The translations under genes were made by a program, and so were the position numbers. Of a DNA stretch of 64,000 bases, positions 43,348-52,479 are shown in pieces. The stretch is from VAZQ01 sp034669045 (GTDB lineage Bacteria; Pseudomonadota; Alphaproteobacteria; Rhizobiales; Xanthobacteraceae): NCBI GenBank assembly GCA_034669045.1, contig JAXDOD010000085.1:32808-96807 (forward strand), given 5' to 3'. How positions within the stretch are numbered: the stretch's first letter is position 1; every line of letters begins with the position of its first letter. The notes under the pieces were generated by a model. It did no database searches, was not told the DNA's origin, and saw only the letters and a program-made list of their open reading frames with translations.

Positions 43348-43486
43348 GGCCGATATTGAGGCCGATCGCCGCGGCGGGCGACCTGGGTAACCCTGCGTCC
43401 TGTACGGCATTGATTTGGCCGGACCGGGCTTGCTAAGCAGGGACGGGCCCGGCAGAAGGTCGCGCCCCTCTCACGGTAAAAACGAG

Positions 43487-44698
43487 ATGATTGACAGCTT
43501 GCGATTGCGGGCACTGGCGAAATGGGCGCTGGCGTCGCTCATGTCCGGCGCGGTCGCGGCCGCCGTCGCCGCCCCCAATCCGAAGGCCGGGGAGGGCGGC
43601 TACCAGACCTCCGCCCCGACCGCGATTCTGATCGATGCCGACAGCGGCAGCGTGCTGTTCGAGAAGAACGCCGACCAGCTTGTCGCGCCTGCCTCGCTCT
43701 CGAAGCTGATGACCGCGGAGGTGGTGCTCAACGAGATCAAGCAGGGTCGGCTCAAGCCGACGGATGAATTCGTCGTGAGCACGAATGCCTGGCGCAAGGG
43801 CGGCGCGCCGTCGCGCACATCAGCCATGTTCCTGCCGATCCACAGCCGGGTGTCGATCGACGACCTGCTGCATGGGGTCATCATCCAGTCGGGCAACGAC
43901 GCCTGCATCGTGCTCGCCGAAGGCATCGCCGGCAACGAGGACAAATTCGCCGAGCTGATGACCAAGCGGGCGCGCGAGCTCGGCCTGACCAAGGCCACGT
44001 TCGGAAACTCGAACGGCCTTCCGCATCCCAAGCAGCTCATGACCGCGCGCGAGCTCGCCAAGCTCGCGCAGCACATCGTGCAGACCTATCCCGACTACTA
44101 CCGCTACTACGGCGAGCGCGAATATACCTACAACAAGATCCGCCAGTTCAACCGCAATCCGCTGCTGGCGCTGAACATCGGCGCCGACGGCATGAAGACC
44201 GGCTTCACCAAGGAGGCCGGCTACGGCCTGGTCGGTTCGGCGTTGCAGAACGGGCTTCGCCTCATCGTCGTGGTCAACGGCCTCAAGACCGAGAAGGAGC
44301 GCGCCGACGAAGCCAAGAAGCTCATCGAATGGGGCTTCCACAGCTTCCAGTCGGGCTTGCTGTTCGAGGACGGGAAAGTCATCGCCGAAGCCAAGACCTA
44401 TGGCGGTGACACCGGCCATGTTTCGCTGGTGGCGTCGCGCGCGGTGCGCTTGATGGTGCCGCGCGGGGTGCGCGAGCGCATCGTCGCGCGCGTGGTCTAT
44501 TCCGGGCCGGTGCAGGCGCCGGTGCAGAAAGGCCAGAAGATCGGGGTGCTCAAGGTCTGGCGCGGCGAGTTCATGGTGCTCGAAGTGCCGCTGCAGGCGG
44601 CCGAGGATGTCGGAACCGGCGCGCTGCCGCGGCGCGCGTGGGATGCCATGACCGAGCTTTTCATCGGGCTGTTCCGGGCCGGCGTCCAGCGGCTATAG
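43487..44698 (+). CDS. D-alanyl-D-alanine carboxypeptidase (peptidase S11)
   Basis: 403 aa from ATG 43487. Signal peptide to about residue 29. The three active-site motifs of low-molecular-weight PBPs are present: S70-L-S-K73 (PASLSKLM), S135-G-N137 (QSGNDAC) and K237-T-G239 (MKTGFT). A C-terminal PBP5-like beta domain (VYSGPVQAPVQKGQKIGVLKVWR) and a final amphipathic helix (MTELFIGLFRAGVQRL) for membrane attachment. It trims pentapeptides in peptidoglycan. Neighbours rlpA and tmk place it in a cell-wall/replication block. Confidence 0.95.
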   Translation: MIDSLRLRALAKWALASLMSGAVAAAVAAPNPKAGEGGYQTSAPTAILIDADSGSVLFEKNADQLVAPASLSKLMTAEVVLNEIKQGRLKPTDEFVVSTNAWRKGGAPSRTSAMFLPIHSRVSIDDLLHGVIIQSGNDACIVLAEGIAGNEDKFAELMTKRARELGLTKATFGNSNGLPHPKQLMTARELAKLAQHIVQTYPDYYRYYGEREYTYNKIRQFNRNPLLALNIGADGMKTGFTKEAGYGLVGSALQNGLRLIVVVNGLKTEKERADEAKKLIEWGFHSFQSGLLFEDGKVIAEAKTYGGDTGHVSLVASRAVRLMVPRGVRERIVARVVYSGPVQAPVQKGQKIGVLKVWRGEFMVLEVPLQAAEDVGTGALPRRAWDAMTELFIGLFRAGVQRL

Positions 44699-44783
44699 TG
44701 TCTCGGGCCTCATCTTCGTCCCGCTCTCCTGTGACACGATCAGGACGCGGGTGCGGAAATTCAACTCCCCCGAGACTGGGCGC

Positions 44784-45452
44784 ATGTCTGGACGATTCAT
44801 CACCTTCGAGGGCTGCGAAGGAACCGGCAAGTCGACCCATGCCGCGCTGCTGGCGCAGCGGCTGCGCGCGCTCGGCATCGGCGTCGTGCTCACGCGTGAG
44901 CCCGGCGGCTCGCCCGGCGCCGAGATCATCCGGCATGTGCTGCTTTCGGGCGCCGCCAAGCCGCTCGGCGCGCATGCCGAGGCGATCCTGTTCGCCGCCG
45001 CCCGCGACGACCACGTGCGCAACACCATCGCGCCCGCGATCGCACGCGGCCGCTGGGTGATCAGCGATCGCTTCACCGATTCCACGCGCGTCTATCAGGG
45101 CGCGCTCGGCCACGTGGATCCGGTCCTGATCCAGGGCCTCGAACGGGTCACGGTCGGCGCGCTCAAGCCTCATCTCACGTTCGTTCTGGACGTGCCGGCG
45201 GAGATCGGGCTCGCCCGTGCCACCAAACGCCGCGGCGGCGACGAGGCCGACCGTTTCGAAAGCGAATCGCTCGACTTCCATGAGAAGCTCCGCGAAGCGT
45301 TTCTCCACGTAGCCGCCAGCGAGCCCAACCGTTGCGTGCTGATCGATGCACGCGATCCGCGCCCGGACGTCGCCGAGCGGATATGGACCGTGGTCAGCGA
45401 GCGCCTCGATCCCGCAACCGCACCGGTGGCGCTCGAGGAAGCGGCGTCGTGA
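44784..45452 (+). CDS. tmk: Thymidylate kinase
   Basis: 222 aa from ATG 44784. P-loop FEGCEGTGKST (residues 8-18), DR(F/Y) motif SDRFTDSTRVYQG, TREPGGSPGAE and the lid region RRGGDEADRFE. Phosphorylates dTMP to dTDP. The stop overlaps the holB GTG by 4 bp; tmk-holB is a classical bacterial pair. Confidence 0.96.
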   Translation: MSGRFITFEGCEGTGKSTHAALLAQRLRALGIGVVLTREPGGSPGAEIIRHVLLSGAAKPLGAHAEAILFAAARDDHVRNTIAPAIARGRWVISDRFTDSTRVYQGALGHVDPVLIQGLERVTVGALKPHLTFVLDVPAEIGLARATKRRGGDEADRFESESLDFHEKLREAFLHVAASEPNRCVLIDARDPRPDVAERIWTVVSERLDPATAPVALEEAAS

Positions 45453-46486
45453 ACGCGGGCGGCTCCGAAGACGACGCCGAGCCGTCGCACCCGCGCGTGA
45501 CCACCGATCTCTCCGGACACCCGGAGGCGGAGCGCACCCTGCTTGAGGCCTATCGCGGGACGCGCGTTCCCCATGCCTGGCTGATCGGGGGCCCGCCGGG
45601 CATCGGCAAGGCGACGCTGGCCTATCGCATGGCGCGCTTCGTGCTCGCGCATCCCGATCCCCGTTCGGACGCCGTGCTAGCGGCGCAGACGCTGTCCCTG
45701 CCGCCCGAGCATCCGGTCGTCCGGCGCACCGCGGCGCAGGCACAGGGCGACCTCCTGGTCCTGGAGCGCACGCTTGGCGACACCGGCAAGCTGCGCACAA
45801 AAATTGCCGTCGAGGATGTCCGCCGCTCGGTGTCGTTCTTCGGCTCGACCGCAGGCGAGGGGGGCTGGCGCATCGCGATCGTCGATTCCGTCGATGAGCT
45901 CAACCCGTCGAGCGCAAATGCCCTTCTCAAGGTTCTGGAGGAACCGCCACCGCGGGCGCTCCTCCTGTTGGTCAGTCACGCGCAGGGACGAGTCTTGCCC
46001 ACGATCCGCTCGCGCTGCCGGTTGCTCGCTCTGCGTCCGCTGTCCGAGGCCGATGTCGTCAAGGCCGCCGCCGCCGCGCTCGGCCGCGGCCCGGAGGCGC
46101 CGAATTTGCGGGAAGCCGCGGCGCTGGCAGACGGCAGCGTCGGTCGCGCCTTGATGCTGCTGGAAGGTCCGGCGCTGGCCTTGCGAAAACGCGTGGTCGA
46201 GTTGCTCGAGCGGCTTCCAGAGGTCGATCCGCACGCGCTGCACGCGCTCGGCGACGCGCTCGGGGGGTCGGAGCCGGCGCGGCTCGCAAGCTTCATCGAC
46301 GTCGTCAACGCGTGGCTCGCGGCGCGCCTGGGGAGGGCGCCGACGGACCGTGGCCAGATGGCGCGGGTCGCGGAAGCCTGGGACAAGGTCAATCAGGCGG
46401 CGCGCGACGTCGATACCTACAATCTGGAGCGAAAGCCGCTGGTGTTCTCGGTGTTCGGCTGGCTTGCCGCGGCCGCGCGCGGTTGA
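45449..46486 (+). CDS. holB: DNA polymerase III subunit delta'
   Basis: 345 aa from GTG 45449 (GAGGAAG 7 nt upstream). AAA+ clamp-loader subunit. Walker A-like GGPPGIGKAT (about 44-53), DSVDELNPSSANALLKVLEEPP (Walker B/sensor region) and the SRC arginine-finger motif in TIRSRCRLLAL. Loads the beta clamp. Coupled to tmk; metG-tatD follows after a short repeat. Confidence 0.95.
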   Translation: MNAGGSEDDAEPSHPRVTTDLSGHPEAERTLLEAYRGTRVPHAWLIGGPPGIGKATLAYRMARFVLAHPDPRSDAVLAAQTLSLPPEHPVVRRTAAQAQGDLLVLERTLGDTGKLRTKIAVEDVRRSVSFFGSTAGEGGWRIAIVDSVDELNPSSANALLKVLEEPPPRALLLLVSHAQGRVLPTIRSRCRLLALRPLSEADVVKAAAAALGRGPEAPNLREAAALADGSVGRALMLLEGPALALRKRVVELLERLPEVDPHALHALGDALGGSEPARLASFIDVVNAWLAARLGRAPTDRGQMARVAEAWDKVNQAARDVDTYNLERKPLVFSVFGWLAAAARG

Positions 46487-46504
46487 TACCTATCGATCAA
46501 CGCG

Positions 46505-46540
46505 TCATGGCCGGGCTTGCCCGGCCATCCATGTCTTTGA
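46505..46540. repeat. Short palindrome upstream of metG
   Basis: GTCATGGCCGGGCTTGCCCGGCCAT contains an inverted repeat (GGCCGGGC-TT-GCCCGGCC). This matches the GTCATGGCCGGGCTTG-type dispersed element of Bradyrhizobium relatives. It lies 20-55 bp before the metG start. Confidence 0.65.
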
Positions 46541-46561
46541 TTTGCCGGATGTTTGTGTGTC

Positions 46562-48124
46562 ATGGCCGACAAGCCACGCTACTACTTGACCACGCCGATC
46601 TTCTATCCGAATGGTGTCCCCCATATTGGGCACGCCTATACGGCGTTGACGACCGATGCGATCGCGCGTTTTGCGCGGCTGGACGGAAAAGACGTCTTCT
46701 TTCTGACCGGCACCGACGAGCACGGCCTGAAGATGAAGCAGACCGCCGTCGGCGAGAAGCTCACACCGCAGCAGCTCGCGGACCGCAACTCGCAGCGCTT
46801 CCGCGACATGATGGCGGCGCTCGACGTCTCGCAGGACGATTTCATCCGCACCACGGAGCCGCGCCATCACCGTGCCTCGCAGGCGATCTGGCAGCGCATG
46901 GAGGCCTCTGGCGACATCTATCTCGGTAAATATACCGGCTGGTATTCGGTCCGGCAGGAAGCCTATTTCCACGAGAAGGAGACGACCGTCGGACCGGATG
47001 GCGTGCGGCGCGAACCGCTCGGCTCGCCGGTCGAATGGACGGAGGAGGAAACCTATTTCTTCCGCCTCTCCGCCTATCAGGACAGATTGCTCGCCCATTA
47101 CGACGCGATTCCGGATTTCATCGGGCCCGTTGAACGGCGCAACGAGGTCATCAGTTTCGTCAAGAGCGGGCTGGATGACCTATCGATCTCGCGTGCGACG
47201 CTCGACTGGGGCATCCAGGTGCCCAACGACCCCAAGCACATCATGTATGTGTGGGTCGATGCGCTGACCAACTACCTCACGGGAGTGGGCTTTCCCGACA
47301 CCGAATCGGCCGCATTCCGCCGCTACTGGCCGGCCGACCTGCACGTCATCGGCAAGGACATCCTGCGCTTCCACGCGGTCTATTGGCCGGCGTTCCTGAT
47401 GTCGGCGAAGATCGAGCTGCCGCGGCGCGTCTTCTCCCACGGCTTGCTGTTCAACCGCGGGGAGAAAATGTCGAAGTCGGTCGGCAACGTGGTCGATCCG
47501 TTCGCGCTGGCGAACGGCTATGGCATCGATCCGCTGCGCTATTTCCTTCTGCGCGAGGTCCCGTTCGGCCAGGACGGCACCTACAGCCACGAGGCGATCG
47601 TCAACCGCATCAACGCCGACCTCGCCAACGACCTCGGCAACCTGGCGCAACGCTCGCTGACCATGGTCGCGCGCCAGTTCGGCGGCGTGCTGCCGGCGCC
47701 TGCGGTCTTCGGCGAGACCGACAAGATGCTGCTGGCGGCCGCCGACGCCATGATCGGCAAGGCCCGCGAGGCGATGAAGACGCAGGCGCTGCACGGCGTG
47801 CTCAACGCCGTCTGGGCCGTGGTCGCGGACGCCAACCGCTATTTCGCGGGCGAGGCGCCTTGGGCGCTCGCCAAGACCGATCCGGCGCGGCAGGGAACGG
47901 TGCTCTACGTCACCGCCGAAGTGATCCGGCAGGTCGCGATCCTGGCCCAGCCGTTCGTGCCGACGGCGGCGGCAAAGCTGCTCGACCTTCTGGCCGTGCC
48001 AGCCGTCGAGCGGACGTTCGCCGATCTCGGCAGCGGTCACCGCATCGCCAGCGGCGCAAAGCTGCCGGCGCCGACGCCGGTGTTTCCTCGCTATGTCGAC
48101 AGCGAAGGCAGCGCGCAGTCCTGA
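46562..48124 (+). CDS. metG: Methionyl-tRNA synthetase
   Basis: 520 aa. HIGH-type motif in NGVPHIGHAYTAL (about residue 20) and KMSKS in RGEKMSKSVGN (about 303). The connective peptide is reduced and lacks the C-x2-C zinc knuckles, the zinc-free group common in alphaproteobacteria. The C-terminus ends without an EMAP/Trbp111-like domain. ATG 46562 sits in GTCATGGCCG with no evident ribosome site. Clustered with tatD eight bp downstream and an MBL hydrolase. Confidence 0.97.
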   Translation: MADKPRYYLTTPIFYPNGVPHIGHAYTALTTDAIARFARLDGKDVFFLTGTDEHGLKMKQTAVGEKLTPQQLADRNSQRFRDMMAALDVSQDDFIRTTEPRHHRASQAIWQRMEASGDIYLGKYTGWYSVRQEAYFHEKETTVGPDGVRREPLGSPVEWTEEETYFFRLSAYQDRLLAHYDAIPDFIGPVERRNEVISFVKSGLDDLSISRATLDWGIQVPNDPKHIMYVWVDALTNYLTGVGFPDTESAAFRRYWPADLHVIGKDILRFHAVYWPAFLMSAKIELPRRVFSHGLLFNRGEKMSKSVGNVVDPFALANGYGIDPLRYFLLREVPFGQDGTYSHEAIVNRINADLANDLGNLAQRSLTMVARQFGGVLPAPAVFGETDKMLLAAADAMIGKAREAMKTQALHGVLNAVWAVVADANRYFAGEAPWALAKTDPARQGTVLYVTAEVIRQVAILAQPFVPTAAAKLLDLLAVPAVERTFADLGSGHRIASGAKLPAPTPVFPRYVDSEGSAQS

Positions 48125-48132
48125 GGCCCTCC

Positions 48133-48927
48133 ATGCTGGTCGACAGTCATTGCCATCTCGATTTTCCCGATTTCGCGGGCGAGCTCGACGCCATCGTGGC
48201 GCGCGCCCGGGCGGCCGGGGTGGTGCGGCTGGTCACCATCTCGACCCAGGTCAGGCGGCACGGCGACCTCCTTGCCATCGCCGAGCAGTTCCCCGACGTC
48301 TATTGCTCGGTCGGCACGCACCCGCACAGTGCCCACGAGGAGCTCGACGTCACGGCCGGCGATCTGGTGGCGCGTGCGCGTCATCCCAAGGTTGTCGCGA
48401 TCGGCGAGGCGGGGCTCGACTACCACTACGACAAGAGCCCACGCGACGCGCAGGAGCGGGGTTTCCGCAACCACATCGCGGCGGCGCGTGAAACCCAGCT
48501 CCCGCTGGTGATCCATTCGCGCCAGGCCGACGAGGACATGGCGCGCATTCTTGAAGAGGAGACCGGGAAGGGGGCCTTCCCCGCGGTGCTGCATTGCTTC
48601 ACCGGCGGGGCGGACCTTGCCCGGCGGGCGATCGCGCTCGGGCTCTCGATTTCTTTCACCGGCATCGTGACTTTCAAGAAATCTGACGAGTTGCGGGCGA
48701 TCGCGGGCGCGCTGCCGGCGGAGCGCTTCCTGGTCGAGACCGACGCGCCCTACCTCGCCCCCGGCCCGTTCCGCGGCAAGCGCAACGAGCCCGCCTACGT
48801 GGTGGAGACCGCCAAGGTGCTCGCAGCGGTGCGCGGCGTCGCCTTCGAGGAGATTGCCCGGCAGACGACCGAGAACTTCTTCCGCCTGTTTCGCAAGGTG
48901 CCGCGGCCGGCGGCGGCCGCCGCATGA
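48133..48927 (+). CDS. tatD: TatD-family metal-dependent hydrolase/DNase
   Basis: 264 aa. Metal ligands: VDSHCHLDFPDF (residues 3-14), GEAGLDYHYDKS, VIHSRQA, HCFTGG and ETDAPYLAPGP. TatD/YcfH proteins are 3'-5' exonucleases or D-amino-acyl deacylases; the holB-metG-tatD order matches many Proteobacteria. Overlaps the next gene by 4 bp (ATGA). Confidence 0.95.
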   Translation: MLVDSHCHLDFPDFAGELDAIVARARAAGVVRLVTISTQVRRHGDLLAIAEQFPDVYCSVGTHPHSAHEELDVTAGDLVARARHPKVVAIGEAGLDYHYDKSPRDAQERGFRNHIAAARETQLPLVIHSRQADEDMARILEEETGKGAFPAVLHCFTGGADLARRAIALGLSISFTGIVTFKKSDELRAIAGALPAERFLVETDAPYLAPGPFRGKRNEPAYVVETAKVLAAVRGVAFEEIARQTTENFFRLFRKVPRPAAAAA

Positions 48928-49733
48928 GCGTCCGGTTCACCATCCTGGGCTGCGGGTCATCAGGCGGGGTTCCGCGGCCCGCGCTCGGCTGGGGCGCTTG
49001 CGACCCCGCCAATCCCAAGAACCGGCGGCGGCGGACCTCGTTGCTCGTCGAACGACGAAACGCCGCCGGCGTCACCCGAGTGTTGGTCGACACCCCGCCT
49101 GACCTGCGCGAGCAGCTCCTCGACGCCAATGTCGATAACCTGCAGGCCGTCCTCTATACCCACGAGCACGCCGACCACACCCACGGCATCGACGACCTGC
49201 GCGGCATTTTCATCCACCGGCGCAAGCGCGTCCCCGTGTACCTGGACGAGCGCACCTCGCAGATCATGAACGCTCGGTTCGGCTATTGCTTCGCCTCGCC
49301 GCCCGGCAGCGAATATCCGCCGATCGTGCGCGAGAACCGGCTGGCCGCCGGCGAGGTTTTGACGATCGACGGGGAGGGCGGACCGATCACGGCGCTCCCT
49401 CTCCTGCAGGACCATGGCGACATCAAATCGTTCGGCTTCCGTTTCGGCGCCCTGGCCTATTCCTGCGACCTGGTCGGGATGCCGCCGCAGAGCGCGGCGG
49501 CGCTCGCCGGCCTCGATGTGTGGATCGTGGACGCCCTGCGTTACAAGCCGCATCCGAGCCATTTCAGCGTCGACGACACGCTGGCCTGGATCGAGCGCCT
49601 CAAGCCGCGGCGGGCGATCCTGACCAACCTGCATTCCGATCTTGACTATGAGGAACTGCGGACACGGCTCCCGGCTCACGTGGAGCCGGCCTACGACGGG
49701 TTCAGCATCGAGCTGGCGGATCCACACGCCTGA
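48924..49733 (+). CDS. MBL-fold metallo-hydrolase (PhnP-like)
   Basis: 269 aa. Signature YTHEHADHTHGIDDLRG (H-x-H-x-D-H) plus LLQDHGDIKSFGF, YSCDLVGMP and LTNLHSDLDYEEL supply the remaining metal ligands. FTILGCGSSGGVPRP is the family start. PhnP-like phosphodiesterases hydrolyse cyclic phosphates; a broader nuclease/phosphodiesterase role is possible. Translationally coupled to tatD. Confidence 0.92.
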   Translation: MSVRFTILGCGSSGGVPRPALGWGACDPANPKNRRRRTSLLVERRNAAGVTRVLVDTPPDLREQLLDANVDNLQAVLYTHEHADHTHGIDDLRGIFIHRRKRVPVYLDERTSQIMNARFGYCFASPPGSEYPPIVRENRLAAGEVLTIDGEGGPITALPLLQDHGDIKSFGFRFGALAYSCDLVGMPPQSAAALAGLDVWIVDALRYKPHPSHFSVDDTLAWIERLKPRRAILTNLHSDLDYEELRTRLPAHVEPAYDGFSIELADPHA

Positions 49734-49973
49734 ACCGACAGGCGAAGGAATGTTCCGAACCCTCACAGTTTACAGCAGCTTTGAAGCGCTACCGCCAGGT
49801 TACGCGAGCCGCCCGGCTTAATCCGGCCGGGTCCAGGCGCACGTATAAAATATTCCATAATATACCTTATGCGAATCCGGGAACGCCGGTACCTCGCGCG
49901 CGTTGACGGGCATCAAGGCGCCGCAGACGGCGCCGCGCTGCCATCCCCCGTCCACATCAGCATGAGGTGCGCC

Positions 49974-50513
49974 GTGTCGAACAAGGTGAGCAAGCTCGAA
50001 CCGCGGGAGGCTGCGCCGCCTCTGCAAACGCCGACCGACCTTTCCGAGGAGGCGGTGCGAGAAATTTCGCAGGCGCTCAACGCCCTGCTGGCCGACACCT
50101 TCGCACTCTATGTAAAGACCAAGAATTTCCACTGGCACGTCAGCGGGCCGCATTTCCGCAGCTACCACCTGCTGCTGGACGAGCAGGCCGACAGCATCGA
50201 AAAAAGCATCGACGTCCTCGCCGAACGGGTCCGCAAGGTGGGCGGCACGACCGTGAGGTCGATCGGGCATATCGCCAGGCTGCAGCGCATCCACGACAAC
50301 GACGAGGATTTCGTCACGCCGACCGACATGCTGTGCGAGCTGATGGCGGACAACAAGGCCACCGTCGAGAACATGCGCAAGGCCAACAAGCTTGCCGACC
50401 GGCACGAGGACGTGGCGACCGCGAGCCTGCTCGAGGTCTTCATCGACGAGGCGGAAAAGCGCTCCTGGTTCCTGTTCGAGGCGAGCCGGGGCGCCGACCG
50501 CTCGGGCCATTAG
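49974..50513 (+). CDS. dps: Dps-family ferritin-like DNA-protection protein
   Basis: 179 aa from GTG 49974 (TGAGG 6 nt upstream). Dps ferroxidase ligands lie at the dimer interface: NFHWHVSGPHFRSYHLLLDEQADSIEKSIDVLAERVR (H, D, E set; about 67-103). A four-helix bundle, with ...LEVFIDEAEKRSWFL at the end. The Pro/Lys-rich N-tail (SKLEPREAAPPLQTPTD) could bind DNA. Dps oxidises Fe(II) with H2O2 and coats DNA in starvation. Longer starts (e.g. 49869) would give an improbable N-terminus. A palindrome follows. Confidence 0.92.
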   Translation: MSNKVSKLEPREAAPPLQTPTDLSEEAVREISQALNALLADTFALYVKTKNFHWHVSGPHFRSYHLLLDEQADSIEKSIDVLAERVRKVGGTTVRSIGHIARLQRIHDNDEDFVTPTDMLCELMADNKATVENMRKANKLADRHEDVATASLLEVFIDEAEKRSWFLFEASRGADRSGH

Positions 50514-50515
50514 GC

Positions 50516-50563
50516 GTTTTCAGGAAAAGGGGTGCCGGTTTCCCGTCCGGAAATGCGACCAAT
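50516..50563. repeat. Dispersed repeat element after dps
   Basis: GCGTTTTCAGGAAAAGGGGTGCCGGTTT and CCCGTCCGGAAATGCGACC have the form of a short repeat common in Bradyrhizobium relatives. The palindrome at 50576 follows it. Confidence 0.5.
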
Positions 50564-50575
50564 GCAAGAGTCCGG

Positions 50576-50610
50576 GAGACCATTCAGTTTCAAGGAAACT
50601 GAATGGTCTC
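50576..50610. repeat. 16-bp perfect inverted repeat downstream of dps
   Basis: GAGACCATTCAGTTTC, 3-nt spacer AAG, GAAACTGAATGGTCTC. Low GC compared with the surroundings. No U-run follows, so it is either part of a mobile-type palindrome or a regulatory/processing hairpin. Confidence 0.8.
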
Positions 50611-50765
50611 CAGCCGCGCTTCCCAGGCGGCACCCAATCCGGTTCCGGGCGGCTGCGGCGGCCCGGGTTTCGTCGCATGCCCGTCGCGGCCTGCCTTGCG
50701 ATCTGCTAGGGTCGCCTGAGGGAGCCTGAGAAGCTCCATCAGATCGTTTGAGGGAGGCACTTGTG

Positions 50766-51182
50766 ATGTCCTGTCGAGTCGCGGTCCTGGCGGTGGCGGC
50801 TGCCCTGCTGGCGGTTCCAGAGTCAGCCGGCGCCCAGTCGCTCAGCTATGAGTTCTTCAAAGGCAAGGTCGAACCGATCTTTCTCAAGAAGCGGCCCGGC
50901 CACACGCGCTGCATCGTCTGCCACGCCGGCGCCAACAACGCCATGCGGCTCACGCCGCTGACCGCGGGCGCGGCGAATTTCAGCGAGGAGCAGTCGAAAA
51001 CCAATTTCGAGACAGTCTCCAGGATCGTCATGCCGGGCAAACCGATGGAGAGTCACTTCCTGATCCATCCGCTCGATCCGCACTTTGGCGGCGGGATGTA
51101 CCATTCAGGCGGCCGGCAATTCGAGACCACCGACGACCCGGACTGGAAGAACATGGCCGCCTGGGTCAACGGAGCGAAATAG
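50766..51182 (+). CDS. Periplasmic monohaem c-type cytochrome-like protein
   Basis: 138 aa from ATG 50766 (AGGGAGG 8 nt upstream). Signal peptide residues 1-22 (VAVLAVAAALLAVPESAGAQ), single CIVCH haem-binding motif (about 50), LTPLTAGAANFSEEQ and MVMPGKPMESHFL-type region (IVMPGKPMESH) with a possible axial Met, then HPLDPHFGGGMYHSGG. C-terminal WKNMAAWVNG is typical of small cytochromes. It converges on a secreted YVTN-type beta-propeller gene; both end at a shared strong terminator. Confidence 0.82.
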   Translation: MSCRVAVLAVAAALLAVPESAGAQSLSYEFFKGKVEPIFLKKRPGHTRCIVCHAGANNAMRLTPLTAGAANFSEEQSKTNFETVSRIVMPGKPMESHFLIHPLDPHFGGGMYHSGGRQFETTDDPDWKNMAAWVNGAK

Positions 51183-51212
51183 CGCTTTCGTCGATCGGCC
51201 GCCAAACGAAAC

Positions 51213-51248
51213 GAGGAGAGGGAGCCAAGCCCCCTCTCCTCGCATTTT
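51213..51248. terminator. Terminator between cytochrome and beta-propeller genes
   Basis: Perfect 10-bp stem GAGGAGAGGG/CCCTCTCCTC with a 9-nt loop, followed by GCATTTTT. On the plus strand this is a Rho-independent terminator for the cytochrome gene; the reverse strand has no T-run. Confidence 0.85.
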
Positions 51249-51275
51249 TCAACCCGCGTGACCGGCGGCCGCTAT

Positions 51276-52328
51276 TTAGTTCGTCACCACTGTGCCGACC
51301 CGCTTGGGCGCTTGACCGACCGGGATCACCGCATTGATCTTCATCGCCGCGGTGTCGATCGCCGTCACCGAATTGTTGGCCGCGTTGGAGACGTAGATCT
51401 GCTTGCCGTCCGGGGTGAAGGTCACCCAGTTCGCCACCGAGCTCATGGGTTTCTTGCCGGTCACGTTGACGGTCGGCAGGTCCACATGGCCCTTGAGCTT
51501 GAGGTCGGCGAGATCATAGACGAACACGGCGTTCTGCGGGATGCTGGTGATCCACAGCGTCTTATTGTCCGGCGAGACGCCGATGCCGTGCGAGGGCGAG
51601 TCGAGCCGATGCTCGATGAATGCCGGCCGGTCCGCCAGCTTCGGGACCTCGATCACGCCGACTTCCTTCTTCGCCGCGAAGTCGATGACGCGGGCGCCGT
51701 CGAGTTCGGAGACCTGGATGAACACGCGCTTGGTCGAGCCGTCCGGGTTGGCCTCGATCGTCATCGGGCGCACGCCCTTGCCGAGGTTGAGCTCCCAGGC
51801 GATCTCTTCCTTCGCGAGGTCGACCACGGTGAAGATGTTGGTGCGGGTCGATCCCATGATCGCGTATTTGCTGTCGGGCGTCACATAGGTGTTGTGCAGC
51901 CGTCCATTGGTCTGGATGCGCTTGGTGCTGGTCAGCGTCTTGCCGTCGATGATCTCGAGCGAGCCCGGGTCGCGGGCGATGGCAACGACGATGCGGCCGT
52001 CCTTGGCCACCGCAATGTTGTTGGGATGGCCGCTGAGCTTGACCTTCTTGATCAGCTTGTAAGTCTTGGCGTCGAACACATCGAGCGTGCTCTCGGATTC
52101 GTTGCTGACATAGATTTGGGAACCGTCCGGCGAGCCGGTCACTCCATGCGCAGCCTCGATCCCTTCGAGATAACCGACGGTCTTGTTGGTCGCAGGATCG
52201 ATGACATTGACGTTGTCACCGCCGCTGTTGGTTTGATAGACGCGCACCGTATCCGCCGCAGCAGGCTGTACGGCCACGCTGAGCAGTCCAAAACCGGCGA
52301 CCGAGCAGAGAAGGCGAGTTGCGCGCAT
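51276..52328 (-). CDS. Secreted YVTN-type beta-propeller (YncE-like) protein
   Basis: 350 aa, ATG with a strong GGGAGGAAA ribosome site. Signal peptide residues 1-25. Seven-bladed propeller repeats with the YVSN/YVTN signature: NVIDPATNKTVGYL, GSQIYVSNESESTLDVFDA, NNIAVAKDGRIVVAI, HNTYVTPDSKYAIMG, HGIGVSPDNKTLWIT, WVTFTPDGKQIYVSNAANNSVTAIDTAA. Family members are periplasmic scaffolds or quinoprotein-associated factors. No PQQ-binding tryptophan pattern seen. Convergent with a small cytochrome c. Confidence 0.88.
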   Translation of the reverse strand: MRATRLLCSVAGFGLLSVAVQPAAADTVRVYQTNSGGDNVNVIDPATNKTVGYLEGIEAAHGVTGSPDGSQIYVSNESESTLDVFDAKTYKLIKKVKLSGHPNNIAVAKDGRIVVAIARDPGSLEIIDGKTLTSTKRIQTNGRLHNTYVTPDSKYAIMGSTRTNIFTVVDLAKEEIAWELNLGKGVRPMTIEANPDGSTKRVFIQVSELDGARVIDFAAKKEVGVIEVPKLADRPAFIEHRLDSPSHGIGVSPDNKTLWITSIPQNAVFVYDLADLKLKGHVDLPTVNVTGKKPMSSVANWVTFTPDGKQIYVSNAANNSVTAIDTAAMKINAVIPVGQAPKRVGTVVTN

Positions 52329-52479
52329 GTTGTTTCCTCCCGAGAAATGGCCGTTCGTTGCGGGTCAGTCTAGGCCGGAGTCGCCCGCGGGTTCAATGCG
52401 TATTCCAGGCCGGTGTACGCAGCGGCACCACCCGGGATAAGAGCGATTGCAGAAGCAAATACGAACAGGGACCCTGCCC

